Source: G965267605 sp965267605
GTDB taxonomy: Bacteria; Bacteroidota; Bacteroidia; Flavobacteriales_E; Vicingaceae
Direction: 5' to 3'
NCBI GenBank assembly: GCA_965267605.1
Contig: OZ254088.1
Coordinates: 1,674,001-1,738,000 of the forward strand
Length of the DNA: 64,000 bases
Positions 50,611 through 59,318 of this stretch are shown piece after piece. Within the stretch, counting starts at the first letter, position 1. Every line of letters starts with the position of its first letter. The notes under the pieces were generated by a model that was not told where the DNA came from, searched no databases, and worked only from the letters and a program-made list of their open reading frames with translations. The position numbers were made by a program, and so were the translations under genes.

Positions 50611-50994
50611 ATGGCGGATAAAGAAAAATTTCAACTTGAGTTCGTAGTTAATGCATCTCCCAAGTTGCTTTACAATTTTCTGGCAACTCCCAGCGGTTTA
50701 TCCGATTGGTTTGCCGATAACGTAAATTCCCGAGGTGAAGAGTTCACATTCATGTGGGATGGAAGTGAAGAAACTGCAACACTTTTATCAAAAAAGCCAG
50801 GAAGCCACGTTAAGTTCAAGTGGGATGATGATGAAGACGATGATTCATTCTTTGAAATGAGAATGCAGATCGATGATCTGACGTCTGATCTTTCTCTCAT
50901 CATCACAGACTTTGCCGAAGAGGATGAAATGGACGAAGCCATGCTCCTCTGGGAAAGTCAGGTCAACAAGTTGAAATCAGTCATAGGAGGTTAG
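50611..50994 (+). CDS. START-like (SRPBCC/AHSA1-type) domain protein
   Basis: A 127-residue single-domain protein. EFVVNASPKLLYNFLATPSGLSDWFADNV (about 9-37, location only) is the hallmark START/AHSA1 N-terminus, followed by FTFMWDGSEE and a very acidic middle (DDDEDDDSFFEM). The last helix, LWESQVNKLKSVIGG, closes the fold. Such proteins bind small hydrophobic ligands or assist Hsp90-like partners. No role is known here. It precedes the PAP2 gene by nine bases and probably starts the envelope gene run. Confidence 0.87.
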   Translation: MADKEKFQLEFVVNASPKLLYNFLATPSGLSDWFADNVNSRGEEFTFMWDGSEETATLLSKKPGSHVKFKWDDDEDDDSFFEMRMQIDDLTSDLSLIITDFAEEDEMDEAMLLWESQVNKLKSVIGG

Positions 50995-51003
50995 AAGAGA
51001 ACA

Positions 51004-51633
51004 TTGTCGCTCAAGCAGTTTATAAGTGACCGCAAGCTGTTCTTCATCGTCTACCTGCTCAGTGCAGTGGTAGCATTTGTATTTATCCTTACCACAGAAC
51101 AACTTGAGCTTCATCTGGCCATCAATCGGGCATTACCTGAATCAACAGACCTTATTGCCAAATACATTACCTACCTCGGTGATGGGAGGTTTGCACCCTT
51201 CCTTCTCTTGTTGCTTCTCATCAACGATTGGAGAAAATTCCTAATCGCCCTTGCAATGATGGCAGTTGCAGGCCTCATCATTGCTGTTATGAAACAATTG
51301 GTGTTTCCTGAACTTCATCGCCCCATACTTAGATTTGATGAAGGCGCGTTACGGTTCGTAGAAGGTGTGAAAATGCACATGTCATATACCTTTCCATCAG
51401 GTCACTCAGGTTGTATAATGTCATTAGCCATGGGATTTCTTCTGTGGAGCAAAAACAACTTGCTGCAGGTTGCACTGGCACTACTGGTTTGTGCTACGGC
51501 ATTCTCCAGGGTTTACCTTTCCCAACATTTCACAGAAGATATTCTGGCAGGTACCTTCATAAGTCTGATCGTTGGATTGGCCGTCATTTGGCTAAGCCTC
51601 AAACGTAATTGGTTGAGAAAAGATGTCGCTTAG
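51004..51633 (+). CDS. PAP2 family membrane phosphatase
   Basis: A 209-residue membrane phosphatase with five to six helices. The three catalytic motifs are complete: KQLVFPELHRP (about 98-108), YTFPSGHSG (about 129-137) and SRVYLSQHFTEDILAG (about 168-183). The family dephosphorylates undecaprenyl pyrophosphate, phosphatidate or lipid A. With glycosyltransferase genes next to it, a polyprenyl or lipid A role is likely. The start is a TTG. It overlaps the GT39 gene by 11 bases. Confidence 0.88.
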   Translation: MSLKQFISDRKLFFIVYLLSAVVAFVFILTTEQLELHLAINRALPESTDLIAKYITYLGDGRFAPFLLLLLLINDWRKFLIALAMMAVAGLIIAVMKQLVFPELHRPILRFDEGALRFVEGVKMHMSYTFPSGHSGCIMSLAMGFLLWSKNNLLQVALALLVCATAFSRVYLSQHFTEDILAGTFISLIVGLAVIWLSLKRNWLRKDVA

Positions 51634-53266
51634 AGCAGGTCATATCATGTGGATACTTGTGGGAATAGCTGCGTTGCTGTTTCTGCCCTTCCTTGGATCT
51701 GTCCATCTGTTCGATTGGGATGAGATCAACTTCGCGGAATGTGCAAGGGAGATGTTGGAAACAGGTGACATTGGCGTGGTACAGATCAACTACCTCCCCT
51801 TCTGGGAAAAACCTCCTTTGTTTATTTGGATGCAAGCGGTATCCATGTGGTTGTTCGGAGTTGGAGAATACGCAGCCCGCTTTCCCAACGCAATTTGTGG
51901 CATCATTACGCTGGTGTCTTTATTCACTATCGGTAAAACCATTCGCGACAAGAAATTGGGACTACTTTGGGCGGCATTCTATGGCGGTTCAGTTCTGCCC
52001 CACTTCTACTTCAAAACAGGCATCATTGATCCGTGGTTCAACTTCTTTATCATCATGGCGGTTTGGCAATTGGTGCTGTATACCCTACCCAGACATCGAA
52101 GCAAACGCAAGAGCCGATATGCCCTACTGGCAGGTGTCTACATTGGAGCAGCGGTACTCACCAAAGGTCCCGTTGCCCTCCTGTTAATGGGAGGTGCATA
52201 CTTCATATTCCTTGTATTGAAAAAATTCAAAGGCTTCATGAAGATCCACCACATCCTTTACGCGCTGGTGGGATTGGGTGTGATCGGAGGCAGCTGGTTT
52301 ATGTTCCTGCTTGCCACAGGGCATCAGGATGTGATCCATGATTTCATAGACTACCAGGTCCGGCTTTCCAATACAGGTGATGCAGGGCATGGACGCCCAT
52401 TCTACTACCATTTCTTCGTACTGCTAATAGGTTGTTTCCCCGCAAGCGCCTTTGCTATATATGGACATCGAAGATTCCCCACGGCAGGTGTTGGCATGCA
52501 ACATACGCAATTGTGGATGGTAATACTGTTCTGGCTTGTGCTCATCATCTTCTCCATCGTAAAAACGAAGATCGTCCACTACTCCTCTATGTGTTATTTC
52601 CCACTAACATTTTTAGCTGCGTACGCTGTTTACGGATTGATTGATAGTAAAAAGAAACTCCCAGGCTGGATCACGTCTTTCCAACTTGTTTCAGGATTGA
52701 TACTGGCCGTAGCCACTGCAGGACTGGTATACATTGGGTTCAATAAGGACGCCATTGATCCTGAATCAATCGTTGACCTCTACACGCGCTACGCATGGCT
52801 GCAGAATGTTAGCTTCTGTTATTGGCACTACACTCCTGCAGCAATTCTGGTTCTGGGACTGCTTACCTGGATGATGTTCTTCCGACACAACAATTTCAGA
52901 GGTGTATTCGTACTGCTAATCAGTGTTGCTTTGTTCACCAACATTGGCGCAGTAATGCTTGCACCTAAGATTGAAGCGCACACCCAAAAGAAGGTCATTG
53001 AATTCTACGAATCGGTCCAAGGACAAGACGATATTATCATTCCGTACGGCTTCAAAACCTACGCACACCTGTTCTATTCCCGCAAGGGACCTGAAGAGGT
53101 TATCCTGCCGCCTAATGAGCAAGAGATCAAAACCATGCCGGTAAAGGAGCCTGTATACTTCGTGCTTAGACGGAATCAACAAACCGGATTCGAGGAGAAG
53201 TACCCAGATTTCATACTGCTCAAAGACTGCGGTGGTCTATTGGTATATCACAATCCTAATCAGTGA
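51623..53266 (+). CDS. GT39-family (ArnT-like) membrane glycosyltransferase
   Basis: A 547-residue polytopic protein with about 12 helices. The first extracytoplasmic loop begins with FDWDEINFAECAREMLETGD (about 35-54), the acidic motif that binds the lipid-linked sugar donor in GT39/ArnT enzymes; LPFWEKPPLFIWM and YAARFPNAICG follow. The C-terminal soluble part starts near 470. It moves a sugar from polyprenyl phosphate onto an envelope acceptor such as lipid A or protein. The GT2 genes in the window could supply the donor. Confidence 0.9.
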   Translation: MSLRAGHIMWILVGIAALLFLPFLGSVHLFDWDEINFAECAREMLETGDIGVVQINYLPFWEKPPLFIWMQAVSMWLFGVGEYAARFPNAICGIITLVSLFTIGKTIRDKKLGLLWAAFYGGSVLPHFYFKTGIIDPWFNFFIIMAVWQLVLYTLPRHRSKRKSRYALLAGVYIGAAVLTKGPVALLLMGGAYFIFLVLKKFKGFMKIHHILYALVGLGVIGGSWFMFLLATGHQDVIHDFIDYQVRLSNTGDAGHGRPFYYHFFVLLIGCFPASAFAIYGHRRFPTAGVGMQHTQLWMVILFWLVLIIFSIVKTKIVHYSSMCYFPLTFLAAYAVYGLIDSKKKLPGWITSFQLVSGLILAVATAGLVYIGFNKDAIDPESIVDLYTRYAWLQNVSFCYWHYTPAAILVLGLLTWMMFFRHNNFRGVFVLLISVALFTNIGAVMLAPKIEAHTQKKVIEFYESVQGQDDIIIPYGFKTYAHLFYSRKGPEEVILPPNEQEIKTMPVKEPVYFVLRRNQQTGFEEKYPDFILLKDCGGLLVYHNPNQ

Positions 53267-53946
53267 TGCTGGTTATTGGTCACCGAGGTGCCTGTGGATA
53301 TGTTGAGGAAAATACACTACCCTCATTTGAGTTGGCCATCTCCCAGGGATGCCGGATGATCGAATTTGATGTCCTTTCTACGCAAGACCACAAGCCGGTC
53401 GTTCATCACGATGATAGTTTGAAAAGGATGACCGGTATTGATATGGATGTGGGCAGTTCCACACTGGAACAGATCCAGAAAAAACTTACAAAAGGTGGAA
53501 ATCAAATTCCAACGCTTGTTGAAGCATTGCGACACATCAACCAACGTTGTGAGGTGAATATTGAACTAAAAGGACCAAATACGGGAGGAATTACTGCTGA
53601 AACCCTACTAGAAATGCAGGTACGCCCTGAGCAAGTTCTGATATCAAGTTTCCATAGCAAGGAACTTCAGGCATTCCATCAGGTGCTCCCAAAGTGCCGT
53701 CTGGCGAAGCTCTATAGGATCTTTCCGGTGGGACTTAAACAAAACGATGAGCTTCCATTATACAGCATTCATGTTCATCACAGGGCTTGCAGTCATTCTT
53801 TGACCAAAGCCGTACACAAGCATGGAATGAAAATCTACACATTCACCTGTAACTCTGAACGCGGGTGGAATAAGGCAAAAGATCGAAAGGTAGATGGAGT
53901 ATTCAGTGATGTTCCCGACCAGGCATTGACGTTTTTCGATCAGTAA
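53266..53946 (+). CDS. Glycerophosphodiester phosphodiesterase
   Basis: A 226-residue TIM-barrel GDPD enzyme: IGHRGACGYVEENTLPSFELA (catalytic His and Arg at the start), MIEFDV, the second catalytic His in VVHHDDSLKRMTG, VNIELKGP and a late VDGVFSDVPD. It hydrolyses glycerophosphodiesters into glycerol-3-phosphate and an alcohol. No signal peptide is present, so it is cytoplasmic. The ATG shares its A with the GT39 stop (TGATG). A GTG one codon earlier is possible. Confidence 0.92.
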   Translation: MLVIGHRGACGYVEENTLPSFELAISQGCRMIEFDVLSTQDHKPVVHHDDSLKRMTGIDMDVGSSTLEQIQKKLTKGGNQIPTLVEALRHINQRCEVNIELKGPNTGGITAETLLEMQVRPEQVLISSFHSKELQAFHQVLPKCRLAKLYRIFPVGLKQNDELPLYSIHVHHRACSHSLTKAVHKHGMKIYTFTCNSERGWNKAKDRKVDGVFSDVPDQALTFFDQ

Positions 53947-54782
53947 TACTCGTATGCATAACTATAAGCACTGCTCATAGAAGGTGAAGACTTGTCGTCA
54001 ACCTTTTCTGATCTCAGCAAACCATTATCATAAAAGGTTCTTGTAGTAACGGAAGACAATTCTTCTCCCTGATAATACTTATCTACGATTTGATTTCCTC
54101 TACCATCATATTGGAATTCATGAATGTGCCTGCTGCCTTTCGAAGGTGATACCATGAAAGTAATGACCTCCCTGGTCACACGCAGCTTATCATCCAGAAA
54201 TAAAGTATCCCTTGTTTCTACCTGCCCGTTTGAGCTACGTTCGCGAATGTAATATCCCTTCTCAAGATAGTACCGGTACCTGAAGACCTGTTCCAGACCG
54301 GTCATTTCAACAACTACCGGGCGGTTCTTCTCATCGTAGGTAATGGACGTGCTACTCGTGGATTTCGACTTCTCTGAAACGAAAGTTTTGGATTGTTGCA
54401 GTCCGTTCTTGTATACGAACTTCGTCTTACCATTAACTCCCTCTTTGCCGCGCCAGGTATAACTATCAATTCTCTTCACCGGATGTCTGGTTTTCTTATC
54501 GTACGTGTATTCATAAATGAATGTCCGTCCTGTTGCCTGATCAATACGCTCACGTTTCACAAGGCTACCCATATCATCATACTCATTTCTATAAACCGTG
54601 GTGCTTGTTTTACTGCTATCGGTTCTCATGCTAACCTTGTTTCGCACAACTAATTGATCCTGCAACTGATCCAGTGTGCATACATAGGAAGGAATCACAG
54701 ATGATCCTTTCTGTGCATGTACAGAGATCACAGTTGTTAAGCCAAAAAACGTAAGCAGTAAAAATGGTTTGCGGTAACCCAT
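53940..54782 (-). CDS. Secreted protein with YD/RHS-like strand repeats, unknown function
   Basis: A 280-residue exported protein. The signal peptide (1-23) ends at ISVHAQ. The remainder is made of beta strands with repeats like YRNEYDDMGSLVKRER, YEYTYDKKTRHPVKR and FQYDGRGNQIVDKYY, similar to the YD repeats of RHS proteins but without an RHS core or toxin tip. Function unknown. The ATG at 54782 (MGYRKPF) gives a normal signal peptide. A start three codons earlier is possible. The 3' end overlaps GDPD by seven bases. Confidence 0.75.
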   Translation of the reverse strand: MGYRKPFLLLTFFGLTTVISVHAQKGSSVIPSYVCTLDQLQDQLVVRNKVSMRTDSSKTSTTVYRNEYDDMGSLVKRERIDQATGRTFIYEYTYDKKTRHPVKRIDSYTWRGKEGVNGKTKFVYKNGLQQSKTFVSEKSKSTSSTSITYDEKNRPVVVEMTGLEQVFRYRYYLEKGYYIRERSSNGQVETRDTLFLDDKLRVTREVITFMVSPSKGSRHIHEFQYDGRGNQIVDKYYQGEELSSVTTRTFYDNGLLRSEKVDDKSSPSMSSAYSYAYEYY

Positions 54783-54816
54783 AATGTTCAATGAAAAGAA
54801 AGTTACCGATTATAAA

Positions 54817-55578
54817 TTAGCCCTTAGGCTTGCCCCGGTACAGTCTGGATTTCGCCAGTCCAATTCTATTGAAGAAGTGAACCCAGGAAACGCGGATCAC
54901 ACCCAAGCCATAAATGGAACTCCTTCTGAAATTGATGGACGAAGCTTCTTCGAAGTACTTCGTTGGACAAGTGATTTCAGCAATCTCAAATCCATGGTAA
55001 ACGATCTGCGACAACATTTCATTGTCAAAAATGAAATCATCAGAATTGTTGTCGAAATCAATGGTGTCCAGCACTTCTCTGGAAAAAGCGCGGAAGCCCG
55101 TATGGTATTCAGATAGCTTCTGATTAATGAGCACGTTCTGACCAAACGTAAGCAGCCGGTTTGCAACGTATTTGTACCAAGGCATGCCACCTTTCAAGGC
55201 ACCCTTGCCCAGAATCCTACTTCCAAGTACTACGGGATAAACTTCATTGGCCATTAGGTAACACATGGATTGAATAAGCTTAGGTGTATACTGATAGTCG
55301 GGGTGCAGCATCACTACCATATCACAACCCAGCTCCATGGCTTTGTTGTAACAACTCTTCTGGTTTCCTCCATATCCCTTGTTCCTTTCGTGGACCACGA
55401 TGTGTTGGATACCCAGTTGTTTTCCTACCTCAACGGTGTTGTCACTACTCTTGTCATCCACCAATACTACCTCATCCACAATGTCGAACGGGATCTCCCG
55501 ATACGTCATTTCAAGGGTTTCTGCCGCATTGTAAGCGGGAAGTACAACTACTATCTTCTTATCACCGATCAAGAGCAA
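54817..55578 (-). CDS. GT2 family glycosyltransferase
   Basis: A 253-residue GT-A enzyme without membrane helices: VVVLPAYNAAETLEMTYREIP, EVVLVDDKSSDNTVEVGK (nucleotide-sugar binding), MVVMLHPDYQYTPKLI (metal-binding region with HPDYQ), GSRILGKGALKGGMPWYKYVANR and EYHTGFRAFSREVL. The type is that of dolichyl/undecaprenyl-phosphate glucosyl- or mannosyltransferases without the C-terminal anchors. The acceptor is unknown. It is the single minus-strand glycosyltransferase gene in the block, divergent from lptF. Confidence 0.9.
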   Translation of the reverse strand: MLLIGDKKIVVVLPAYNAAETLEMTYREIPFDIVDEVVLVDDKSSDNTVEVGKQLGIQHIVVHERNKGYGGNQKSCYNKAMELGCDMVVMLHPDYQYTPKLIQSMCYLMANEVYPVVLGSRILGKGALKGGMPWYKYVANRLLTFGQNVLINQKLSEYHTGFRAFSREVLDTIDFDNNSDDFIFDNEMLSQIVYHGFEIAEITCPTKYFEEASSINFRRSSIYGLGVIRVSWVHFFNRIGLAKSRLYRGKPKG

Positions 55579-55687
55579 TCACAATAAAACGGCCCGTTTG
55601 CGTTAAATGCTGTAGCATTCGGTTCCGTATATTTGGGCGTAAAAGTAATAAATTGCCGGGGCCGCGTCCGCTGAGCAATTACCTGAA

Positions 55688-57190
55688 GTGAAAACCTCAA
55701 CCAAATTCATCCTTAAATCCTTTTTCGGACCGTTTGTGGTCTGTTTCACGCTTTCTGTGTTTATTCTTCTGCTTCAGTTCGTTTGGAAGTACATTGATGA
55801 CATGATCGGCAAGGGGTTGGAATGGACCGTTATTGCGGAGTTATTGGTGTATACAGCCGCCACGTTGGTTCCTCTTGCGCTTCCCCTATCTATTTTGTTT
55901 GCATCGCTCATGACCTTCGGCAATCTGGGGGAACACTATGAGTTGGTAGCGTTCAAGGCTTCAGGCACCTCATTACAACGGGTAATGCGCCCTTTGATCT
56001 ATGGTATGATCTGCATCAGCGTTGGGGCGTTTCTATTTTCCAATTATGTTTTACCTATCACTAACCTGAAAAGTGCCAGACTTCTGTGGGATGTAACCCG
56101 AAAGAAACCTGCCATCAACATCAAACCAAATATCTTCTACAGTGAGATAGATGGCTTCACCATACGCATCGATAAGAAATCTAAAGTCGGAGACCAGGAG
56201 CAGCTTGAGGGCATTACCATCTATAACCATACAGACAACGCAGCAGGCAACAGAAGCGTTACGTTGGCGGAAAAGGGAGTCATGATCATGTCACCCGATA
56301 AGCAGAATCTCTTCATAGAATTACAAAATGGATGCACCTATGAAGATGATAACACTTCTTCCAACTATCATATGACCCGTCCCTTTGTTAGAAAGAAGTT
56401 CAGGCGCGACATGGTAAGGTTTGATCTATCGGCCTTTGCATTTGAAAAGACGGATGAGGACTTGTTCAGAGAAAACTACAAGATGCTGAACATCCAACAG
56501 TTGGAATCGGCTATTGACACTTACAGGGTTGATTCGAAGCGAACGCTGAACAATCTTCGGTTCCGGGTTCTTCAGGAATATCAGGTTTACGACTCGATAA
56601 GTGGTGTGAATAAAGTTGCGAAGGCGATTAATAGCTCAGATCCATCGCAGATGAACCAGCAGGGCGATAAAATCAAACGGAACTACGACAGGTTCGCGAA
56701 AACCGTTAACAATGAAGAATACCTGGCGGGACTGGACAATGGCTTGAAACTAAGAACGCTAGGGACGGCCATCAACATGGCCCGAACCATCAAAACAAGG
56801 GTGCATTCTGTTCAAATCGAATCGAGCAACAACGAAACATTTATTCTGAAACACCTTATTGAGTGGCACAGGAAATTTACGCTCTCGTTGGGTTGCCTTG
56901 TTCTCTTCTTCATTGGAGCGCCTTTAGGCGCGATCATAAGAAAGGGTGGTCTGGGAATGCCAGCAGTTGTTTCCGTAGTCTTCTTTGTGTTGTACTATGT
57001 ACTAAGCATCACCGGAGAAAAAATGGCGATCAATGAAGCCGTACACCCTATTGTTGGAATGTGGATGGCATCGGTGATCCTACTGCCATTGGGAATTTAC
57101 ATTACAGCGAAAGCCACATCTGACAGTCCGCTTTTTGATGCTGAAAGCTATAGCAGGGTGTGGAACAAAATCTTCAGGCGTCAACAATGA
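55688..57190 (+). CDS. LptF/LptG family LPS export permease
   Basis: A 500-residue protein of the LptBFGC lipopolysaccharide exporter. Helices at about 15-40, 55-82 and 100-125 flank the motif ILFASLMTFGNLGEHYELVAFKASG (location about 70-94). The periplasmic beta-jellyroll (about 140-380) has an internal coiled insert (about 265-350), and three further helices follow from about 395. The start is a GTG after a TATATTTG box at 55628-55635. It overlaps the start of the next glycosyltransferase by four bases (stop at 57190, ATG at 57187). Confidence 0.92.
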   Translation: MKTSTKFILKSFFGPFVVCFTLSVFILLLQFVWKYIDDMIGKGLEWTVIAELLVYTAATLVPLALPLSILFASLMTFGNLGEHYELVAFKASGTSLQRVMRPLIYGMICISVGAFLFSNYVLPITNLKSARLLWDVTRKKPAINIKPNIFYSEIDGFTIRIDKKSKVGDQEQLEGITIYNHTDNAAGNRSVTLAEKGVMIMSPDKQNLFIELQNGCTYEDDNTSSNYHMTRPFVRKKFRRDMVRFDLSAFAFEKTDEDLFRENYKMLNIQQLESAIDTYRVDSKRTLNNLRFRVLQEYQVYDSISGVNKVAKAINSSDPSQMNQQGDKIKRNYDRFAKTVNNEEYLAGLDNGLKLRTLGTAINMARTIKTRVHSVQIESSNNETFILKHLIEWHRKFTLSLGCLVLFFIGAPLGAIIRKGGLGMPAVVSVVFFVLYYVLSITGEKMAINEAVHPIVGMWMASVILLPLGIYITAKATSDSPLFDAESYSRVWNKIFRRQQ

Positions 57191-58398
57191 GGATACTGTT
57201 CTTATCCAATAAACCCCCTTTCCCTAAGCTTGATGGTGGGTGCGTTGCAATTGCAGATATGCTCTCCTATTATGTTTCAGCTGGGCATGCAGTTGATCTC
57301 ATTACGATTTCTACCCGTAAGCACCCGTTTGATGAATCTAACTTCCCCCCACCCCTGTTGGAGAAGCTGAACATAGAGCACATCGAATTAGACACCTCGA
57401 TCAATCCGTTCGAGGCCTTCGCCTACCTCTTCAAATCTGGTTCATACAACGTAGCCCGATTTCTGGACCAGCGAATGGTAGATCTCATCAACAGTAAACT
57501 GAAGAATACGGCTTACGCCATCATTCACTTTGATAGTTTATATACCCTGCCTTATCTCGAAGGAATTAAGGCTCAAACCTCAGCTCCGTGCATATACAGG
57601 GCGCATAACATTGAACATAGGATTTGGCAGGAAAAGGCCGAGGAAGGTTCCAGTGGATTAAAGAGAACCTACCTTAAGAAACTATCCAAAGACCTGGAGG
57701 CATACGAAAACAAGGAGCTCATTAAGCCAGACGCCATTGTAGCCATTACGCCTAACGATGCGCAATACTTTGTGGAGTCTGGTTTCCCGGGAATGGTACA
57801 CATTCATCCTGTTGGACTGGAGTTTGCAAGCTCTTCAACCAAATGGAATCGCACACCAAGGCTGTTTCATATCGGAGCCATGGATTGGGAACCTAATATG
57901 CATGGCATCAAGTGGTTCCTGGATGAAGTCTGGGATAGCTTTGCTGCGAATGAAGATGCAATGGAACTGCACCTGGCAGGAAAATCCTTAGCCAGTGACG
58001 TGGGTGTTGCATACAAGGGCGTACATAACCATGGAGAAGTAAAGGATGCTACCGGATTCATTGATGCATATGAAATCATGGTGGTTCCTTTATTCAGTGG
58101 AAGTGGGCTTCGCATCAAGATCATTGAGGCCATGGCGCTGGGGAAGCTCGTAATTTCTACAAGCATTGGCATTAGGGGTATACAAGCACAACCAGAGGAA
58201 CACTTACTTGTAGCGGATGACGCCTCATCTTTTCAGGAGAAGATCCGTTGGACTATGGCCAATCCGGATGAAGCTGCACGAATTGCGGAACAGGGTAAGA
58301 AGCTAGCAATCCAATTTTATGAGCGGAATGCTGTGTACCAACGCTACACCGCCTTTGTAGACAAGCTCATGACCAATACCAAAACGCAGGGGGTATAA
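57187..58398 (+). CDS. GT4 family glycosyltransferase
   Basis: A 403-residue GT-B enzyme. The N-terminal acceptor domain begins LFLSNKPPFPKLDGGCVAIADML. The donor domain has LFHIGAMDWEPNMHGIKWFLDEVW, the LHLAGKS stretch and the signature VVPLFSGSGLRIKIIEAMALGKLVIST (given in part), with the E-x7-E pattern that binds the nucleotide sugar. It builds surface glycans or LPS. The ATG at 57187 overlaps the lptF/G stop. A start nine codons earlier lies inside that gene and adds no family sequence. Confidence 0.92.
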   Translation: MRILFLSNKPPFPKLDGGCVAIADMLSYYVSAGHAVDLITISTRKHPFDESNFPPPLLEKLNIEHIELDTSINPFEAFAYLFKSGSYNVARFLDQRMVDLINSKLKNTAYAIIHFDSLYTLPYLEGIKAQTSAPCIYRAHNIEHRIWQEKAEEGSSGLKRTYLKKLSKDLEAYENKELIKPDAIVAITPNDAQYFVESGFPGMVHIHPVGLEFASSSTKWNRTPRLFHIGAMDWEPNMHGIKWFLDEVWDSFAANEDAMELHLAGKSLASDVGVAYKGVHNHGEVKDATGFIDAYEIMVVPLFSGSGLRIKIIEAMALGKLVISTSIGIRGIQAQPEEHLLVADDASSFQEKIRWTMANPDEAARIAEQGKKLAIQFYERNAVYQRYTAFVDKLMTNTKTQGV

Positions 58399-58463
58399 AC
58401 GCTTGATAATTAACCTGTTTAAGCGTAACTTTAATTTGCTTGCTTGCGTAATCTACACTAACC

Positions 58464-59285
58464 GTGAAAAGATTTCGATTAATATTGGCTGCCCTTCTAT
58501 TGGTGAGCCTTGCCGCATGCAAGAAGGAGACTACTCCTCTGGATAAACCATCTATTCCCAGTTATAAATACCCTATCAGTACACAGCATAACACATTTAT
58601 GCAGGAGATGACTGGTGTATGGTGTGACAAATGCGGCAAGTATGGTTCCCCATCCTATGCAGCGGTAATGAGAAAATACCCAGGTAAGGTATACGGCATT
58701 GAAGTGCACACACGTGGTAGCGATTTCTATCCAGATCCTTATGCCAACTCTGTTTCAAACTGGATGTTGATTGATGCTGCGGCACGATTAGGCACCTCGA
58801 GTATCGGTGTTCCTTCATTCTGGATGAACAATGTGATCACTTCAAGGGATAGCCTCGTACTTGGACAGGTGGTAGCGGATGCATATGAAACTCCCGCTGC
58901 AGGTGGATTGAGAGTTGTTGGAAGCTTTGAAGGTGATTCTCTGAAAATCAATGCGAAAACCGTGTTCTTTATGGATACTTCTGGAACATTCAATGTAGAG
59001 GTATTCCTGATCGAGCAGAACCTATTCCATGGTCAGTATATTTCTCCCACTGAAATTGTTGACCCCTTCCCGCACAAGGATGTGATGCGAAATGCCGTTT
59101 GGTATGGTCGAGGCAAACAAGTGGCCTCAGGCACCATCAAAGATGGACAGGTTTTCGATCAAAGCTTCAGTATGTACGTTGACCCCAGTTGGAAAAGGGA
59201 AGACCTATCACTGGTTGGTGTACTTCAGCAAATGGATGGTGACACCATCATCACAGTTCTCAACGCTACCGGAGCGGACTTATAA
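58464..59285 (+). CDS. Omp28-related lipoprotein with a thioredoxin-like fold
   Basis: A 273-residue predicted outer-membrane lipoprotein. The leader ends in LLLVSLAAC (Cys about 19) followed by KKE. The Omp28 domain begins QEMTGVWCDKCGKYGSPSYA (about 48-67) with a CxxC pair where a thioredoxin active site would be, then a beta-rich C-terminal half. Omp28 was first described in Porphyromonas as a surface protein of unclear role. The start is GTG. It is placed between two GT4 genes in the same direction. Confidence 0.83.
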   Translation: MKRFRLILAALLLVSLAACKKETTPLDKPSIPSYKYPISTQHNTFMQEMTGVWCDKCGKYGSPSYAAVMRKYPGKVYGIEVHTRGSDFYPDPYANSVSNWMLIDAAARLGTSSIGVPSFWMNNVITSRDSLVLGQVVADAYETPAAGGLRVVGSFEGDSLKINAKTVFFMDTSGTFNVEVFLIEQNLFHGQYISPTEIVDPFPHKDVMRNAVWYGRGKQVASGTIKDGQVFDQSFSMYVDPSWKREDLSLVGVLQQMDGDTIITVLNATGADL

Positions 59286-59318
59286 GCTGATTAACAGAAT
59301 TCTGCGAACTTTAGGGCG

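Noticed and set aside
53940..54782. YD-repeat-like protein as an RHS polymorphic toxin.
   Set aside because: It is only 280 residues, lacks the RHS core motif, a variable tip and an immunity gene.
58399..58445. Stem ACGCTT/AAGCGT followed by AACTTTAATTT as a terminator between GT4 and Omp28.
   Set aside because: The stem is only 6 bp with a loop of about 16 nt and the T-tract is weak, so it is not convincing.
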